Positions 61,202-62,802 of a stretch of 62,802 bases of DNA are shown here, piece after piece. The position numbers and the translations under genes were made by a program. The stretch spans positions 1 through 62,802 of the forward strand of contig PKYN01000005.1 in assembly GCA_003132665.1 (NCBI GenBank). Reading direction: 5' to 3'. This DNA comes from Actinomycetota bacterium (lineage in GTDB: Bacteria; Actinomycetota; Thermoleophilia; Gaiellales; Gaiellaceae). The notes under the pieces were generated by a model. The model did not search any database, was not told the DNA's origin, and saw only the letters and a list, made by a program, of their open reading frames with translations. The stretch's first letter is position 1, and the number at the start of each line of letters is the position of its first letter.

Positions 61202-62437
61202 TTGGGTCACTCCGAACGAGCCCGGGTCGTCGCAGAAGCATTCAAGAAACGCTTGGAGCTTGCCGATACGTCCGCCGTGGCAGTGAACCCGCATCCCTCG
61301 GGCCCGTCTATCGATCGCCTACTTCAGCACGTCGTGGCGAACGGCGCTTCCGACCTGCACCTGACGGTGGGCGCCAAGCCGACCATCCGTGTTCACGGCA
61401 CGCTGCACCGAATCGACGAAGAGCCGGTCATGACTCCCGAGATGACGCGGGAGATGTTCTACCGCATCCTTTCGACCGAGCAGCAGAAGCATTTGGAGAT
61501 CAAGCGCCAGCTCGACCTTGCCTACTCGGTGCCTGGGATGGCCCGCTTCCGCGTCAACATCTACTCCCAGCGCGAGAGCCTCGCCGGCGCCTTCCGCCTC
61601 ATTCCCACCGAGCTCAAGACGCTCGAGGAGCTGGGGCTGCCGTCGCACCTGCACGAGCTGACGAAACGACCTCGCGGGATCATTCTCGTCACGGGGCCGA
61701 CCGGTTCGGGCAAGTCGACCACGCTCGCGGCATTTATCGACGAGATCAATCGCACGCGCTACGACCACATCATCACGATCGAGGACCCGATCGAGTTTCT
61801 GCACCGGCACAAGAACTGCATCGTCAACCAGCGCGAGATCGGAGCCGACGCGCTCAGCTTCGGCGACGCTCTGCGCGCCGCCCTGCGCCAGGACCCCGAC
61901 GTGATCCTCGTCGGCGAGATGCGCGATCAGGAGACAATCGGCATCGCCCTGACCGCGGCCGAGACCGGCCACCTTGTCTTCGCCACGCTGCACACGCAAA
62001 GCGCGCCGAGCACGATCGACCGCATCATTGACGTTTTCCCCGGCGAGCAGCAGGATCAGATTCGCATGCAGCTTGCGCTGTCGCTCGAGGGTGTGATCAC
62101 GCAGACCCTGATGAAGACGGTGGACGAGCAGGGGCGTGTGCCTGCGCTCGAGGTTCTGATTCCCGACGACGCCGTTCGCAACCTCATTCGCCAGGGAAAG
62201 ATCGAGCAGGTCTACTCCTTCATGCAGACGGGCGCGAAGCGCGGCATGCAGACGTTGGAGCAGTCGCTCGGCGAGCTCGTCGCGAAGCATTTGATCACGG
62301 TGGAGCAAGCGGTCTCGCGCTCGACCCGCCCCGATCAGCTGCTCGGGCAACTTGAGCGCGCCGGGATTCAGACCGGGCAAACGTCCGCGGGCTTCGACGG
62401 TGCATCGGGATCTGGTCTGCGGGTTGCAGGAAGTTAG
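61202..62437 (+). CDS. pilT: PilT-type retraction ATPase, copy 2
   Basis: 411 residues. Walker A GPTGSGKST (165-173), Asp box IITIEDPIEFLH, Walker B DPDVILVGEMRDQET, His box HLVFATLHTQSA and DAVRNLIRQGK, close to the AIRNLIREGK signature. The TTG start at 61202 is the first in frame. About 30 residues precede the conserved IDRLLQHVV. It differs clearly from the copy at 44301, so this is old divergence, perhaps PilT and PilU roles. Its promoter would be in the 115 bases shared with the pilin gene. Confidence 0.93.
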   Translation: MGHSERARVVAEAFKKRLELADTSAVAVNPHPSGPSIDRLLQHVVANGASDLHLTVGAKPTIRVHGTLHRIDEEPVMTPEMTREMFYRILSTEQQKHLEIKRQLDLAYSVPGMARFRVNIYSQRESLAGAFRLIPTELKTLEELGLPSHLHELTKRPRGIILVTGPTGSGKSTTLAAFIDEINRTRYDHIITIEDPIEFLHRHKNCIVNQREIGADALSFGDALRAALRQDPDVILVGEMRDQETIGIALTAAETGHLVFATLHTQSAPSTIDRIIDVFPGEQQDQIRMQLALSLEGVITQTLMKTVDEQGRVPALEVLIPDDAVRNLIRQGKIEQVYSFMQTGAKRGMQTLEQSLGELVAKHLITVEQAVSRSTRPDQLLGQLERAGIQTGQTSAGFDGASGSGLRVAGS

Positions 62438-62461
62438 GTCTCGTTGGAGGAACGTGAAGAG

Positions 62462-62802
62462 ATGACGGGGAGCGAAGGAAGACAAGAGGGCGAGCGCCCA
62501 CCTGAGCAGACGGCTCCTGCGAGCGGTCCTCCGCCCGCTGCGGCACAACCTCCGCGTCCGCCCGCTGCTCCGCCAGGAGCGCCCGGCGCCCGTCCGGTAG
62601 CTCCGCCTCCGGGTCCGCCCGCGGCACCGCCTACCGCTCCGAGCGGCCCTCCGCCCGCTGCTGCGCAACCTCCGCGTCCGCCCGCGGCTCCGCCAGGAGC
62701 GCCCGGCGCCCGTCCGGTGGCTCCGCCTCCCGGTCCGCCCGCCGCTCCGAGCGGTCCTCCGCCCGCTGCAGCGCAACCTCCGCGTCCGCCCGCGGCTCCG
62801 CC
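62462..62802 (+). CDS. Proline-rich protein (3' end outside window)
   Basis: ATG 62462, preceded by GAGGAACGTGAAGAG, starts MTGSEGRQEGERPPEQTA and then is nearly all Pro, Ala and Gly in blocks such as SGPPPAAAQPPRPPAAPPGA. No domain is reached before the window ends. It follows pilT by 24 bases and is probably co-transcribed. Long minus-strand frames here are arginine-rich shadows. Confidence 0.7.
   Translation, partial: MTGSEGRQEGERPPEQTAPASGPPPAAAQPPRPPAAPPGAPGARPVAPPPGPPAAPPTAPSGPPPAAAQPPRPPAAPPGAPGARPVAPPPGPPAAPSGPPPAAAQPPRPPAAP
62521..62802. repeat. Tandem DNA repeats of 120/108 bases in proline-rich gene
   Basis: The block starting GAGCGGTCCTCCGCCCGCTG begins at 62521, again (GAGCGGCCCT) at 62641 and again at 62749, so the units are 120 and 108 bases, or 40 and 36 codons. 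The difference is a 12-base insert near the end of the first unit. The close match at the base level points to recent duplication and a length-variable gene. Confidence 0.85.

Noticed and set aside
61319-62776. 485-codon open frame on the minus strand
   Set aside because: Antisense to pilT and the proline-rich gene; arginine-rich with repeats mirroring the proline codons. No ribosome-binding site or family pattern.

Overview
The window reads as a chromosome segment of a high-GC Gram-positive bacterium, most likely an actinobacterium of the Thermoleophilia type (Gaiellales or Solirubrobacterales). That placement is an inference. It rests on a type IV pilus locus encoded next to PASTA-domain, lytic transglycosylase/M23 and collagen-like secreted proteins, on frequent GTG/TTG starts, and on high G+C at third codon positions. 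No rRNA or taxonomic marker gene is present to confirm it.

Region 1 (1-7.3 kb) is a catabolic operon: a 3-hydroxyisobutyrate-dehydrogenase-family reductase cut by the window edge, a transaldolase, the two dihydroxyacetone-kinase subunits (dhaL, dhaK) and a CoA-acylating (methyl)malonate-semialdehyde dehydrogenase. A LacI-type sensor protein without a recognisable DNA-binding domain lies on the other strand. Together these would phosphorylate a ketose or triose, exchange a C3 unit and finish a semialdehyde to acyl-CoA; the starting sugar or polyol is not evident. Region 2 (7.3-16.6 kb) is a patchwork: two near-identical 66-residue basic proteins 5 kb apart, a PAS histidine kinase without a partner regulator, three secreted-protein genes (one broken by a stop codon) and a block of unrecognised genes.

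Region 3 (16.6-21.7 kb) is a compact integrated element with integrase, excisionase, terminase large subunit and a ParB-methyltransferase fusion, but no capsid or tail genes. Region 4 (21.7-36.1 kb) is a defence-type island, nearly all on the minus strand: an SF1 helicase with an EVE-like protein, a secreted protein, an XRE regulator with a lipoprotein, a DinG-like helicase fused to a PD-(D/E)XK nuclease, a SIR2-HerA pair, a DUF4411/ImmA-IrrE toxin-antitoxin pair, a membrane-linked PIN protein and a frameshifted endonuclease remnant.

Region 5 (36.1-43.1 kb) is a discrete island inserted at the 3' end of tRNA-Thr(GGU). It is bounded by a 43-base direct repeat of the tRNA (one mismatch), contains no integrase, and holds four large genes with TOPRIM, HEPN, PLD-like and PIN-like nuclease signatures. 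This is my best candidate for an undescribed defence system.

Region 6 (43.1-62.8 kb) returns to core genome: DedA, tRNA-Tyr, and a type IV pilus locus (two PilT-type ATPases, PilB, prepilin peptidase, the major pilin, three minor-pilin-type proteins and an MshEN-domain protein), with an envelope hydrolase, a PASTA protein and a GT39-like membrane enzyme. The last gene is proline-rich, built from long DNA repeats, and runs off the window.
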